Assembly: GCA_026122225.1 (NCBI GenBank)
Contig: JANEZZ010000737.1
Coordinates: 496,001 to 560,000, forward strand
DNA from: Heloderma charlesbogerti
Taxonomy: Eukaryota > Chordata > Lepidosauria > Squamata > Helodermatidae
Length of the DNA: 64,000 bases
Direction of reading: 5' to 3'
A model generated the notes under the pieces. That model ran no database searches. It was not told the origin of the DNA and saw only the letters and a list, made by a program, of their open reading frames with translations. This document shows, one piece after another, positions 42,676-52,320 of the stretch. The position numbers were made by a program, and so were the translations under genes. Position 1 is the first letter of the stretch, and each line of letters opens with the position of its first letter.

Positions 42676-42830
42676 TTTAACAACTTGCCTGGTAGCCATA
42701 GGCAATGTGGAATTCCATGCAGGCAGGTGAGTGGGTTGGCAGAGGAGGGAGGGAGGGATCTCCTCATCCGTTCTCCTCCAAACTCTTTGGTTTCCCTATG
42801 GCTTGCGGAGAGAGGGATGCCCCTTCCTCT
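42676..42830 (+). repeat. Dispersed repeat R2, copy 2
   Basis: TTTAACAACTTGCCTGGTAG, GGAATTCCATGCAGG, GAGTGGGTTGGCAGAGG and TTTGGTTTCC appear in the order seen at 683-825. Confidence 0.55.
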
Positions 42831-42996
42831 GCAACCAACATGGATGGAAATGCAGCAGGCTGGAGGAGGACAGATGGTGATGGTGATAGAAAAGGAGGAC
42901 AGAAGAAAGAGTGGTCACAAAATGGAGCTCGTTGCCTCTACACTGGCTGCCCTTTACAGTGCAGTTAGGCTGGAGACAGATGTCGTTTAGCTACAC

Positions 42997-43373
42997 CAGA
43001 GGTGGGGAACCACTTTCAGCCCAAGGGCTGAATTCAGTTCTGGAAAAGCTTTCGGGGGCAGCCTTCCAGCTGTGGGCATGGCTGAAGCCAAATGGGTGTG
43101 GGGCCAAAAGGAGTGTGGCCAAGCTACAAAAAATACCAGCATATTGTGGCTTAACGTTCTTACTGACACTAACTAAGCCTTAGGAGAGGCATTTCATACT
43201 TTCAGAATGGGGGGGGGGAAATGGCAGAAAAGCTAGGAAACCACCAAATGATTGGTGGGTGGGGGAAGGGGGTGGGGGCAGGGGGTATGGCTATCTGGGG
43301 AACCGGGGGGGGGGTAGATTGGCACCTCAGGAGGACCAGATTTGGGCTCTGGGCCTGAGGTTCCCCACTGCCG
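42997..43373. mobile_element. hAT-like MITE with CAGAGGTGGGGAACC ends
   Basis: CAGAGGTGGGGAACC and GGTTCCCCACTGCCG are imperfect inverted ends. The flanks AGCTACAC (42989-42996) and GGCTACGC (43374-43381) differ by two transitions, fitting an old 8-bp duplication. The interior is G-rich with several G runs. A related right end is near 55890. Frames across it are not genes. Confidence 0.65.
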
Positions 43374-43381
43374 GGCTACGC

Positions 43382-43800
43382 TCTACAAAGGCTAACAATT
43401 TTCCATATGGTGAAGTCAGCTTTGGGTTACATGCACTGCGGTAAGTAAAGTCAACCTGAGCTGGAACACCTGGCAGCATGATTATTGCAATACATTCACA
43501 ATTTCAATGATGCTATACCATGGCCTGTAATGAGGTCCCATAAGTGGATTGGCCTGGTGTCAGCAAGTGACATCCTTGGGCAGCTTTTGAGGCCCATTGC
43601 TGATGCCTACCTTGGGCCTTTTGATCAGCACCCAACAGTGAGCCACCATTTTTATTTCCCACAATTCCCCCAACTTAGTATCACTCCAGGTCATTGTGAG
43701 AAATTAAAATGGCAACCTCAAATGAGGATCTGAGAGCTGCCATTTACATTTTGCCAGTCCCCTGATAGCTTTGCTCCAAGCATTAGTAGCTACATCTTTT
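43382..43800. other. No feature recognised
   Basis: Apparently single-copy; an 82 aa frame has no domain. Confidence 0.4.
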
Positions 43801-43805
43801 CATTT

Positions 43806-43914
43806 TTACTCTACAGTAGGTGCAGGGCCCCTGATCTGGATTGGGACCCTCGTGAAGGGGGCAAGGGGCTTTTACAATCTGGATCGGGCCCCATACATCT
43901 ACTCTAGAATAAGA
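43806..43914. mobile_element. Foldback element with TACTCTAC ends, copy 2
   Basis: TTTACTCTACAGTAGGTGCA, GGGCCCCTGATCTGGATTG, GATCGGGCCCCATACATC and TACTCTAGAATAAG parallel the element at 40197. Confidence 0.55.
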
Positions 43915-44089
43915 CTGAAAAAAAATGATGTAGCTGCCAGACACAGATTTCTGTTATGGGCCAGAATCCCTGCATGCTACTCTTACAAAAATTCATTACC
44001 AAATCATTTCGTTATTATTTTGCCAAAGGCACTTACTATATAAAACCCAATGCATCAGGCATGGTCAAAAAGCAGTAACAGCTAAGTCA

Positions 44090-45180
44090 TGTTAATGTTA
44101 TACTCTATTTGCATGAAAGCCCCTTTGCAAGCAGCATTCTCTCCTCCACGCAATTAGGTGACGACCTACTAGAAATCAAGGCACAAGAGCTTTCTTTGTC
44201 ATCATGCCCACCATTGTGACATGCTGGCACAATGAGAGCTCTAGAAATGTCAGTGGAATGCTGAGTCCTTAGAATTCAGACCCCTTTTATGCTAATCAAT
44301 GCCATCCAGTTTAATGCCAAAGCAAATATAGAGTCATTATTGGCCTCAAGCATTTTACGAACCAGCCTAAATCTTTTTAAAAAAAAATAGCCCACATTTA
44401 TTGCACTGCGTCAAAAGCATCAATACTTAGAATTCCCCTTTAAACTTAATGAAATCAGCCAGTTGTCCTCCCCATTCCCCCAGTCTGTGCATGGCTAATA
44501 CAATTGTGGTTTTAAGCAGCAAACATTTCATGCCTATTGATTTTGTAGGGAATTATCAATGTGGGATTTAACTGTGGAGTCAGGCATTTCATGCCAGTTG
44601 ATTTTACCAGCAACCAAGTCTTTACAGTATAACGTAATCTGCTAATAGTCAGCGCAATAACCCTACATGGTTTCTTTAATGGAGTTGCAACAGTGACCAC
44701 TTTTAAAGGCAACTCCCAAAGTGACTGGCAGACTGGCAGCTTTCTACATTTAAATCATCTTGCCACATTTACCTCTTAGCCAATCGCCACCATGTAGCAC
44801 CAGCTAAGCATGACATTGCCAGCTGTACCTTTGGAACAGAAATGAGGACACAATCTAGAAGAATCCTGAAAGCCTTTCAGCTAGCTGATATTATTGGACA
44901 TCTGGGGGAAAAGGCTTCCCATCACATTTCATTAATCTGGGGTATTGTTTTTCTATCATCGGTCTTTGAATGCGGAGCTATCAATATGACCGGCTGTTCC
45001 TTTTAATGCATTGCAGGAGGGGAGGCTCCTTGAAGTTCCATGTGTAATCTTTTCAAACCCATACTTCTTTACTGACATAACCATTTTCATCTGCACTACA
45101 CTTACACTTTATTACAATTGAAATACTTGGCCTCTGCAGTGTTATTACATCAGACCGTTCTTTTCCCTCCCCGTTCTAAG
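44090..45180. other. Candidate conserved noncoding region
   Basis: About 1.1 kb without any repeat family, microsatellite or coding frame of note. It is rich in AT-core motifs such as TTATGCTAATCAATG (octamer-like TATGCTAAT) and CATTTCATTAATCTGG. A 21-bp motif starting CATTTCATGCC and ending TTGATTTT occurs twice, at 44524 and 44585. The character resembles vertebrate conserved enhancers, but conservation is an inference. Confidence 0.35.
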
Positions 45181-45309
45181 CCACTTCTATGGAGATGGAA
45201 TATAAACACAAACATTGAAATCTTATGCCTACTCAGAAGTAAGCAACAAGGAAACCAGAGGCATTAAGGGGGGAAATCAATGGCTACTAATCTTGATGGC
45301 TATATTTCT

Positions 45310-45490
45310 TCCAGTATTAGAGGCTGGATGCCAGTTGATAGGAAACAAAAGCAGGAGGGTGCTATTGCACTCATGTCCTTCTTGTGGGCTTCCTTCCCAC
45401 AGGCAGCTGGTTGGCCACTGCATGAAAAGAATGCTGGATTAGATGGGCCTTAGGTCAGATCCAGCAGGGCTCTTCTTATGTTCTTCTTAG
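45310..45490 (-). repeat. Dispersed repeat R1, minus strand
   Basis: GGAGGGTGCTATTGCACTCA, AGGCAGCTGGTTGGCCACTG, AGATGGGCCTTAGGTCAGAT and GGGCTCTTCTTATGTTCTT are the complement of the R1 start. Confidence 0.75.
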
Positions 45491-45499
45491 GTTGAGAGA

Positions 45500-45830
45500 G
45501 GCCTGGTTTAGATGCTCAATTCAGAGATTAGCAACCGGGCACAAGTGAAGAGACCACACACTTCCTCCTCACCCCTCACCTAACCTCCTCCCTTCCTTGG
45601 CACTTGCATCCTAGTTTCATTAAACCATAGTTAGCCATTACATCCAAAATGAGGAGCTGTGGTTTAATATCGGTCTACTCACCAAGATCTTAACCCAACT
45701 TCAACCTGTGACTAAAGATCCTGGGTAATAAAATTACAGTAAACTACAGTTCCCCATTTCAGATGTAATGACTAACTGGTTTAATTAAACCAGGATGTAA
45801 GTGCTGAGGAAGGAAGGAGCATCGAGGAGT
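45500..45830. repeat. AAACCATAGTTAGCC-type repeat, weak
   Basis: TTAAACCATAGTTAGCCATT and CAGATGTAATGACTAACTGG are near inverted copies. It resembles the repeat at 22880. Confidence 0.4.
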
Positions 45831-46059
45831 GGACATGCAGTCTTGTCACATGTTTCCAGCTGCCATGGTTTTGCAAGTGAGGTACTGGGTGTCCAAACTA
45901 GGCTGGAGATAATTCACCCAAGAAGGTCATCCAATGAGTTTTGTGACTGAATGGGGATTTGAAAACAGGTCTGTCCTGCCCTATGTTAGCACTGGCTGTA
46001 ATGTCTCTGAGTTGCATCTGTAGGGTATTTTTGCGTGTGTGTGTGTGTTTTACAGTTCT

Positions 46060-46520
46060 TACGTACAGGTTTCAAATATAATTACAGTTATATTCCATAA
46101 AGGGGAGGCATCTCGTTACTTATAACATTTTTGTACCTGATATTCAGATATATGTTTGATTCCGAGCTTTCCTTTTCGAAGCTAGAATTTGGCTCATTTT
46201 ATGCCAGGAAATTGCAGTCATGATTTAGGATATCCATCTGTTGCCATGGCAATCATTGTGTCATTATTACAGTTTTAGTAGAACAACCCCTCTGTAGGTC
46301 ATAAAGATGGAGAAAATGGGCTGGGAAACAGAAACGCCTTGCTTTCAAATGATAAGTGATTAAGAAAAAAAATTGACAAGCAGAAGCCATGGGAAAAGGC
46401 ATCCGTTATCTATGAATCTGTCGGGAAAATGTTACAAAGGAATTTGTGCTTCATAGAACAGATTATTGCTGTTAGAAGAACTAGCTCGAGCGTCTTGCTA
46501 TTTTTCACACTCAAGGCTAG
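46060..46520. other. Candidate conserved noncoding region with an X-box-like site
   Basis: Repeat-free AT-rich DNA. At 46240-46253 GTTGCCATGGCAAT is an almost perfect inverted RFX X-box (GTTGCC ATGGCAAC is the known consensus form). Conservation and binding are untested. Confidence 0.35.
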
Positions 46521-46972
46521 GCTACACTGTAATATTCTGAAAGACAGAGAGGAAAACCCCCCTACAAAAAGGTATTATTGAGTCCAGCACTAGTATTTCA
46601 GTTCTCAGGATGTAACTGCTGGTGACTCTAGAAGGTAAGAACTCTAAATATGATTAAGAATGGGCAAAACTCTCCTGGAACAAAAATTGCCAGTCATCTC
46701 TTGTAGGTTCACGTGTTAATTCCTCATATGTGGCACCTCCTAGGATGATTTGAAAGCACACAAGGCAGCCACCTTGATGAAGGTCTGGGTCTGGTCAGTG
46801 CTTGGAGGGGAGACCACCTTGGAACCACATGTAGCCACCTTGTTCCACAATGGAAGAAAAGTGGGCTATAAATGTAATAAATCCATCCATCCATCAATCT
46901 TGCCTGAGGAGGAACCCCTACATTTGCATTTAATTTTACTTTAGGTGACATTTTGGTGACAATTCTATATAT
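46521..46972. other. No feature recognised
   Basis: Contains CTTGGAGGGGAGACCACCTT followed by an (ATCC)n-like stretch at 46885-46896. It may be an old SINE tail (TGGGCTATAAATGTAATAAA near 46863). Confidence 0.4.
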
Positions 46973-47209
46973 GGGGTTGGATCCAGGATCTGCCTTCCAT
47001 CAGAGGAATGGCTCTGCTTGTGGAAGGTCCCTCTGCCCTATTTGGGGGGATACCTCGCTGCACAGACCACCCCATTCAGCAGGGCCTCCTGACGCTCTGT
47101 GTAACATTTTTAGGGGACCAGGGAGACTGCTGTGGGAAGGAGGAGGCAGGGAAGTCCACTTTTGTCAGCACGGTTGATCCAGTGTACACTACATTTAGAT
47201 CCAGCCCAT
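46973..47209. mobile_element. TIR element (GGGTTGGATCCAG family), copy 3
   Basis: GGGGTTGGATCCAGGATCTG and ATTTAGATCCAGCCC are the inverted ends. The interior TGGAAGGTCCCTCTGCCC and TAACATTTTTAGGGG match the copies at 15611 and 16130. Confidence 0.7.
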
Positions 47210-47403
47210 GGTCACCGTTATGCTGAACAACTAGAAACAAATTCCATTGGAATGTAGGAATCTGCCACTGGCCCATCTTGATCAGTGTTGTCTACAGTGA
47301 CTGACAGAGGGTTTCAGACTGAGCCTTTCTCAGCCCTACCTGGAGATGGCAGGACCTGAACCTGGAATCTTCTGAATGCCAAGTGTGCGATCTATCACTG
47401 AGC

Positions 47404-47600
47404 CAGGGCCAGCCTTCCTATGAGTCGGGGTGAGACCCTCGGGCAGCAGATCATGTGAGGCAGTGGACCCCCCCCAAACACTGCCAGGTGGGCCACCCAC
47501 TGCTACTGGCCATGTCTTTTTGGCTGCTGGCTGCCGCTGGCTGCATGCCACAGAACACCACTGCCACCAGCTAGGTCCAATGCCTCACCTTGAGGAAGGA
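47404..47600. repeat. Possible fragment of GGCCGGCCC-type MITE
   Basis: It begins CAGGGCCAGCCTTCC, similar to the family end. The interior contains CTGCTGGCTGCCGCTGGC, and no right end was found. Confidence 0.35.
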
Positions 47601-47654
47601 CCCCCTCAGAGAAGGCACTGGCTGGGTTCAGGGAGCACTTCCAGTTGCTTTCCT

Positions 47655-48535
47655 GCTTCAAGGCGCATCACAAGAAGAGCCATGCCAGATCAGGCCAAGG
47701 GTCCATCTAGTCCAGCATTCTGTTCACACAGTGGCCAACCAGCTGTCGACCGGGAGCCCACAAGCAGGGCATGAGCACAACAGCACCCTCCCACCCATGT
47801 TCCCCAGCAACTGGTGTACACAGACTCACTGCCTCTGGTACCGGAGGCAGTGTCAGGAGCACCCTTGCTGCCTTCTGAAATCCACAAGTGGCCAGAATCA
47901 ACACAGAGACGATAGGGCTCTTTTCCAAGGTTTTATTTCCATTCAACCTAATGACGCTTACAGATGCTAAATGCATAAGCCTAATGAGGGAAACTTTAGA
48001 GAGCTGCCTACCAGAGGTTTCTAGCCTTAGTGAAATCAGTTGATCTTCATTTGGAGGACAAAGGCAGGAAACCTCTGGATTTAAGGGCTAGGAGGTGAAA
48101 GTCCACCCCTTTCCCATGGGGCATCGGGGCTCAGCTGTTGATGTCGTGCCAAGCGGGCTGAGCGCCTCCTCTCGCGGCCCTCCTTCTCCCGCTTGTCCCT
48201 TCGCCGGTGCCTAGCATCCCGAAGCTCCAATTGTCCCTCCCCCTGCCTATCAGGGTCGCTACCACTGTCATGAATGTGAGCAGGGAGGGACTCTACCACC
48301 GGCAGCACCTCTGAACAGCGTGCGGGTTCCTCTCCCATGGTTTCTATCTCTTCCTCAGAATCAGAACTGCTTTGGGGCTCTGTGGGCTCCGATCCAACCC
48401 TGACAGGTAGCACATAGCCATCAAGACTAGTAGCCATGGATAGCCTTTTCCTCCAGGAATTTCTCTAACCCCCTTTTAAAACCATCCAAACTGGTGGCCA
48501 TAAGTACTTCCTATGGTAGAACACTGGACACTTTC
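47655..48535 (+). repeat. Dispersed repeat R1, interrupted by a solo LTR
   Basis: The first part (47655-47850) has AAGAAGAGCCATGCCAGATC, GTCCATCTAGTCCAGCATTC and TGCCTCTGGTACCGGAGGCA. The continuation (48406-48535) has TAGCACATAGCCATCAAGAC, CTTTTCCTCCAGGAATTTC and AACCATCCAAACTGGTGGCC. Joined, they follow the uninterrupted R1 copy at 362. Confidence 0.8.
47851..48405 (-). mobile_element. Solo LTR of an LTR retrotransposon or endogenous retrovirus
   Basis: The 555-bp insert begins TGTCAGGAGC and ends ACCCTGACA (TG...CA). It is flanked by 5-bp duplications GGCAG (47846-47850) and GGTAG (48406-48410), one mismatch. On the minus strand AATAAA lies at 47937-47932, 87 bp before the LTR end, as expected for R/U5, so the LTR is read right to left. 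No internal genes accompany it, consistent with LTR-LTR recombination. A 118-codon minus frame (48437-48081) rich in S/E/R residues is probably not a protein. The family is not identified. Confidence 0.8.
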
Positions 48536-49136
48536 CTGCAGTAAACATCTGTGCTTCCTACGGAGCAGAGGGAAAGATGAACTTTAATTGTCATCCTCTC
48601 TTCCTCCTTTATTCCCTTTTCTCATCTTAGCTCAGAACTTGCACAGTGGCTTCAACTTCAAGTGTTCATACCAATTTCCCAAACAATGTATGGTGCCACT
48701 ACAAGGAAGCCACTGCTGTCTATGGTGTGATGCATGCACAGGTGGTGGAATAGCCATGGAACTGCGAACAGTCCAGATCGCCCCATACAGTTAGAAAACT
48801 ATCACACTCAGAGGGTTTTTTAAAAAGCTATGTTGTGGATAGACCCCAACAAGAGTTGACAGGAAGTGGAGTTCTATAGATACAGGGATTAACTTGGATT
48901 TATCTGGGAATCAGAATATTGTGATTAGAATCAGTGGAGGAGCTGGGATTATTCTTAAATTGTAGTTCTGTTGAGAATTTAATGGCTCTGGATGGCTTCT
49001 GGCATTATAAACAAGCAGCATCAGAACAACTGAGAAGCTCTGTTCAAGTGTTTGTAAAGTGTGCAGGCTAAACACATGAGGAAGAGGAGTGTCCTAACCC
49101 AGCCCCCTCCTTTTGCGTTTCCTTTGTGCTCTATAT
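48536..49136. other. No feature recognised
   Basis: Apparently single-copy; a 68 aa frame shows no domain. Confidence 0.4.
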
Positions 49137-49144
49137 GTGGAGGG

Positions 49145-49965
49145 TAGGGATGTCAGAGAATTCCGCGACGGATCTCGGTGAGGCCGAATGCCAGTGCATT
49201 CGGCCCCCCGAAATCCATCATGGAACGAAGCCCCCCCCATCCCACGAAAGGCACACGGGACAAAGTCGCTGCCGCCCCCACCCCACAAAAGGTGCGCGAA
49301 ACGAAGCACTTACCTGCTCCCGTCTGTGCTGCTTTGCGAATGGCGGCCATCCTGCAGCCACCATTCACTTTCTCCTCTCAATAGCCGTGATAGGCTATGT
49401 AAATACTAACGTAGCCTATCAGGGCTAACACAGGGATGCCATTTGCATCCCTGCAGAAGCCGTGATAGGCTACGTAAGTATTTATGTAGCCTATCAAGGC
49501 GGGGGGGAAACCCCAGCATACGCAAATGGCGGCTACCGCCATTTGCGTACGCTGGGTTTTTTTCCCCCCTGCCATGATAGGCTACGTAAATACTTATGTA
49601 GCCTATCACAGCAGGGGGGAAAAATCCCCAGTGTACGCAAATGGCGGTGGCTACCGCCATTTGCGTACACTGGGGTTTTCCCCCCTGCTGTGATAGGCTA
49701 CGTAAATATTTATGTAGCCTATCATGGCTCAATACAGGGACGCAAATGGCGGCGGCTATGACAGCCGCCATTTGTGTCCCTGCAGGGCTGCCCAGTGGCC
49801 GGATGTCCGGCTGTGGGTGGGTGGCTGGAGCCGGCTGGGCAGGATTCCAGGGGGAGGGACGGTGCGCCTCCCCCCCATCGAGGATTCCGGGGGGAGGGAG
49901 AGAGCACCTCCCGCCCACCGCGGATTGCCCAGTGCGGAGCCAGGTAGGTGTTTCGTACATCCCTA
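49145..49965 (+). mobile_element. Palindrome-rich hAT-like element, copy 3 (perfect target duplication)
   Basis: The ends TAGGGATGTC and GTACATCCCTA are flanked by a perfect 8-bp duplication GTGGAGGG (49137-49144 and 49966-49973). Four palindromes with TGATAGGCTA(C/T)GTAA arms lie at 49388-49421, 49463-49496, 49575-49608 and 49691-49724. Palindromes with GCAAATGGCGG arms alternate with the later ones (49508-49558, 49626-49675, 49735-49782). No transposase. The perfect duplication suggests that it is younger than copies 1 and 4. The 184 and 214 aa frames are by-products of the palindromes. Confidence 0.9.
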
Positions 49966-50151
49966 GTGGAGGGCAACATTCTGGATAGGAGACCTTCCCC
50001 TATCTGTGGTGATCTGAAACACTCATTTTCCCACATTCCAGATAGCATAAAGAAGTTAGAGGAAGCTCTCCAGTTCAGAACATCACCCTCCATGTGCAGA
50101 GGGCAAAGGAAATGCATGAAGAGGGGCAGAGTTAGCATGCCCCCCCTCCTT

Positions 50152-50610
50152 GGTCTAGGGACTATAGAAGCAAGCAAGCTCCCAGAGAGAGAGCAAACAG
50201 AGTGAGTGAACAGGGGGAGCAAACAGGAGTTGGGCAGGGGAGTTGCAGTGGAAGAAGAGACAAAGGAGACAAAGGCAAAGAGGTAAGTGGGCTGGAGGAA
50301 GCCCAGGGGGGTGTTCTTTTCCCTCTGAGTGGCTGTGATCTCACCAGGTGCTCCTGAGAGCTCCAACTGAATTGGGTGTGTGTGGCCTGAGTACTCTCAG
50401 CAGCTATGTGGGCAGGAAGCTTCAGTCTGTTTCCTGCCTCCCAGCTGAGCAGAGCAGAGCAGAGGAAGCTGCTCCAGCTGGTCTAGGGACTATAGAAGCA
50501 AGCAAGCTCCCGGAGAGCGAGTGACTAGAGCGAGCGAGCAGGGGGAGCAAACAGGAGTTGGCCAGGGGAGTTCGGCAGGGGAGGTCAAGGGGGAGGCCCC
50601 TAACATTTTT
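50152..50610 (+). promoter_or_regulatory. CR1 5' UTR with a repeated unit (period 328 bp)
   Basis: GGTCTAGGGACTATAGAAGC followed by AAGCAAGCTCCC and GGGGGAGCAAACAGGAGTTG occurs at 50152 and again at 50480. The two units are nearly identical for about 100 bp. Tandem 5' promoter monomers are known in some LINE families; a promoter role here is inference. A TATA-type box is not evident. Confidence 0.6.
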
Positions 50611-50775
50611 TTAAAAACTTTTTTTCATTTTTTTCATTTAAAAAAAATTATTTGTCTTGTAACACACACTTCCATACCAGTGGGACTCTCTGTTTTTAAC
50701 CTCCAGTGAGTAGAAGACCAGGCACAGGCTACTCTAGAACAATCAGAAAGCTAGACACAAAAAGGAAAAGAGACT

Positions 50776-52277
50776 ATGGAAGGACAAGACTCTCCAGTGG
50801 TGGTGACCTGCAAGGTGTGTGACATGTTTGTTTCCTTGCCTGAAAACAACATGGCCTACATGTGCAACAAGTGCAAGTTGATCACACTGCTGGAAGAAAA
50901 AGTAAGAGGACTGGAGCGGCGAGTGTCGACCCTCCAGGGAATAAGAGAACACGAAGAGTTCTTGGACAGAATGGTGGAGCTACAGCAGCAAAGTGAAGTA
51001 CAGAAGCTAGAAGAGCAACAGCAAGCTGAGGCAGAAGAGGAAACTGCTGAGGTGAGGAAAAATGCTTGGAAAAGGGTGACAGGACCAGAAGAACTAGAAG
51101 CCACTTGGCACTAGTGGAGGCAGTGGAACTAGGGAACCATTTCCAGGTACTTGAGGATGAGACTGGAGGACAGCCTGCAGATGAAGAATTACAGGGGGAC
51201 CTGCATGAGAGCGAGCAAGAGGCTGAAGGTCAGCCAAGCAGAGGCAATGAAACCAAGGTCTACAACAACAAGAATAGTAGTAGTAGTGGGAGACTCCTTG
51301 TTGCGTGGGATCGAAACCCAGGCATGTTGCAAAGACCCGTGAACTCGCCAGGTATGCTGTCTCCCAGGAGGAAGGATTAGAGATGTGACTGAAGGGTTGC
51401 CTGCACTCATAAAGCCCACTGACAGGTATCCCTTTCTTCTCATCCATGTGGGAACAAATGATACCACTAGGGATGGCGGAGAATTCCGCCACGGACTCCG
51501 GGGGGCCGGATTCTTTTGAATGGACCACTCACCTCCACCACCCCGTGAAGTTCGCACTGGCTGGATCCTACCTGCTGCCGGCTGGGTTTGGGTCTGGGTC
51601 CGGGTCCGGGTCTGTCCTCACACTCTGCTGCCATCCACTGCCGGTCTGCGGACGCAAATGGCATCTGGCGTAGTGGACACCATTTGCATCCCTGCTCTTT
51701 GCCGTGATAGGCTACATAAATCTTTACATAGCCTATCACAGCAAAGAGCAGGGGCGTAAATGGTGTCCACTATGCCGGACACCATTTGTGTCTGCAGACT
51801 GGCAGTGGACAGAAGTCTGGCAGCAGACAGACCCGGCCAGCAGCTCCGTGGACTCGCCATGGAACGGAGCCAGCCGGGGAGGATTCCAGGGGGAGGAAGA
51901 GATCGCCTCCCCCCCTGTGGACCCCCCAGTGGACTCGGGTGAGTGGGGTTCGTACACCCCTAGATACCGCCAAGCGGTGCTACAAAGAAATCACGTCAAA
52001 CTTTGAAGCTTTGGGAAGGAAACTCAAGAACTTTGGGGCCCAGATAGTTTTCTCATCCATTCTTCCAGTAGTTAGAAGAGGGATGGAAAGGGAAAGAAAA
52101 ATACTCTGGGTGAATGACTGGCTATGAAGGTGGTGCCGACAAGAGAGATTTGGATTCTGGGACCATGGGCTATACTTCCTGGAAGATGGACTGTTGGCAA
52201 GGGATGGGTTGCACCTCACAAAGGCTGGGAAGAATGTGTTTGGCCACAGCATGAAGAACTTATCAGGAGGGCTTTAA
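50776..52277 (+). pseudogene. CR1 ORF1 (zinc-finger plus SGNH esterase), broken
   Basis: ORF1 proteins bind LINE RNA; CR1-type ORF1 has an N-terminal zinc-finger region and a C-terminal SGNH/GDSL-like esterase (family knowledge). Here MEGQDSPVVVTCKVCDMF starts the frame. CKVC and CNKC cysteine pairs (residues about 12-15 and 35-38) are followed by a coiled-coil-like stretch (LEEKVRGLERRVSTL). A TAG at 51112 ends the first frame. Beyond it, in other frames, come VVVGDSLLRGIETQ (esterase block I), IHVGTNDT (block III) and, after the hAT-like insert, LLARDGLHLTKAGK (block V with D and H). A TGA lies at about 52126. At least two frameshifts are present. Confidence 0.88.
51468..51962 (+). mobile_element. 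Palindrome-rich hAT-like element, copy 4, inside CR1 ORF1
   Basis: It starts TAGGGATGGCGGAGAATTCC and ends TTCGTACACCCCTA. The flanks GATACCAC (51460-51467) and GATACCGC (51963-51970) give an 8-bp duplication with one mismatch. It holds one central palindrome (TGATAGGCTACATAAAT and complement, 51705-51738) embedded in a larger one of about 72 bp per arm (51650-51794). It is shorter than copies 1 and 3 because it has a single palindrome set. Confidence 0.9.
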
Positions 52278-52320
52278 ACTGAATCCTCTGGGAAAGGGAG
52301 ACGTAAAGTTAGGGGTAACA

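Noticed and set aside
48081..48437. 118 aa S/E/R-rich frame as a host gene
   Set aside because: It lies within the solo LTR and runs past its end into R1; no domain and no transcript evidence.
49406..50366. 184 and 214 aa minus-strand frames
   Set aside because: They run through the palindromes of hAT-like copy 3; repeated peptides such as DRLHKYLRSLSR are translations of the palindrome arms.
50776..51114. Host zinc-finger gene
   Set aside because: The cysteine pairs and following coiled coil are those of CR1 ORF1, directly upstream of the CR1 esterase and ORF2.
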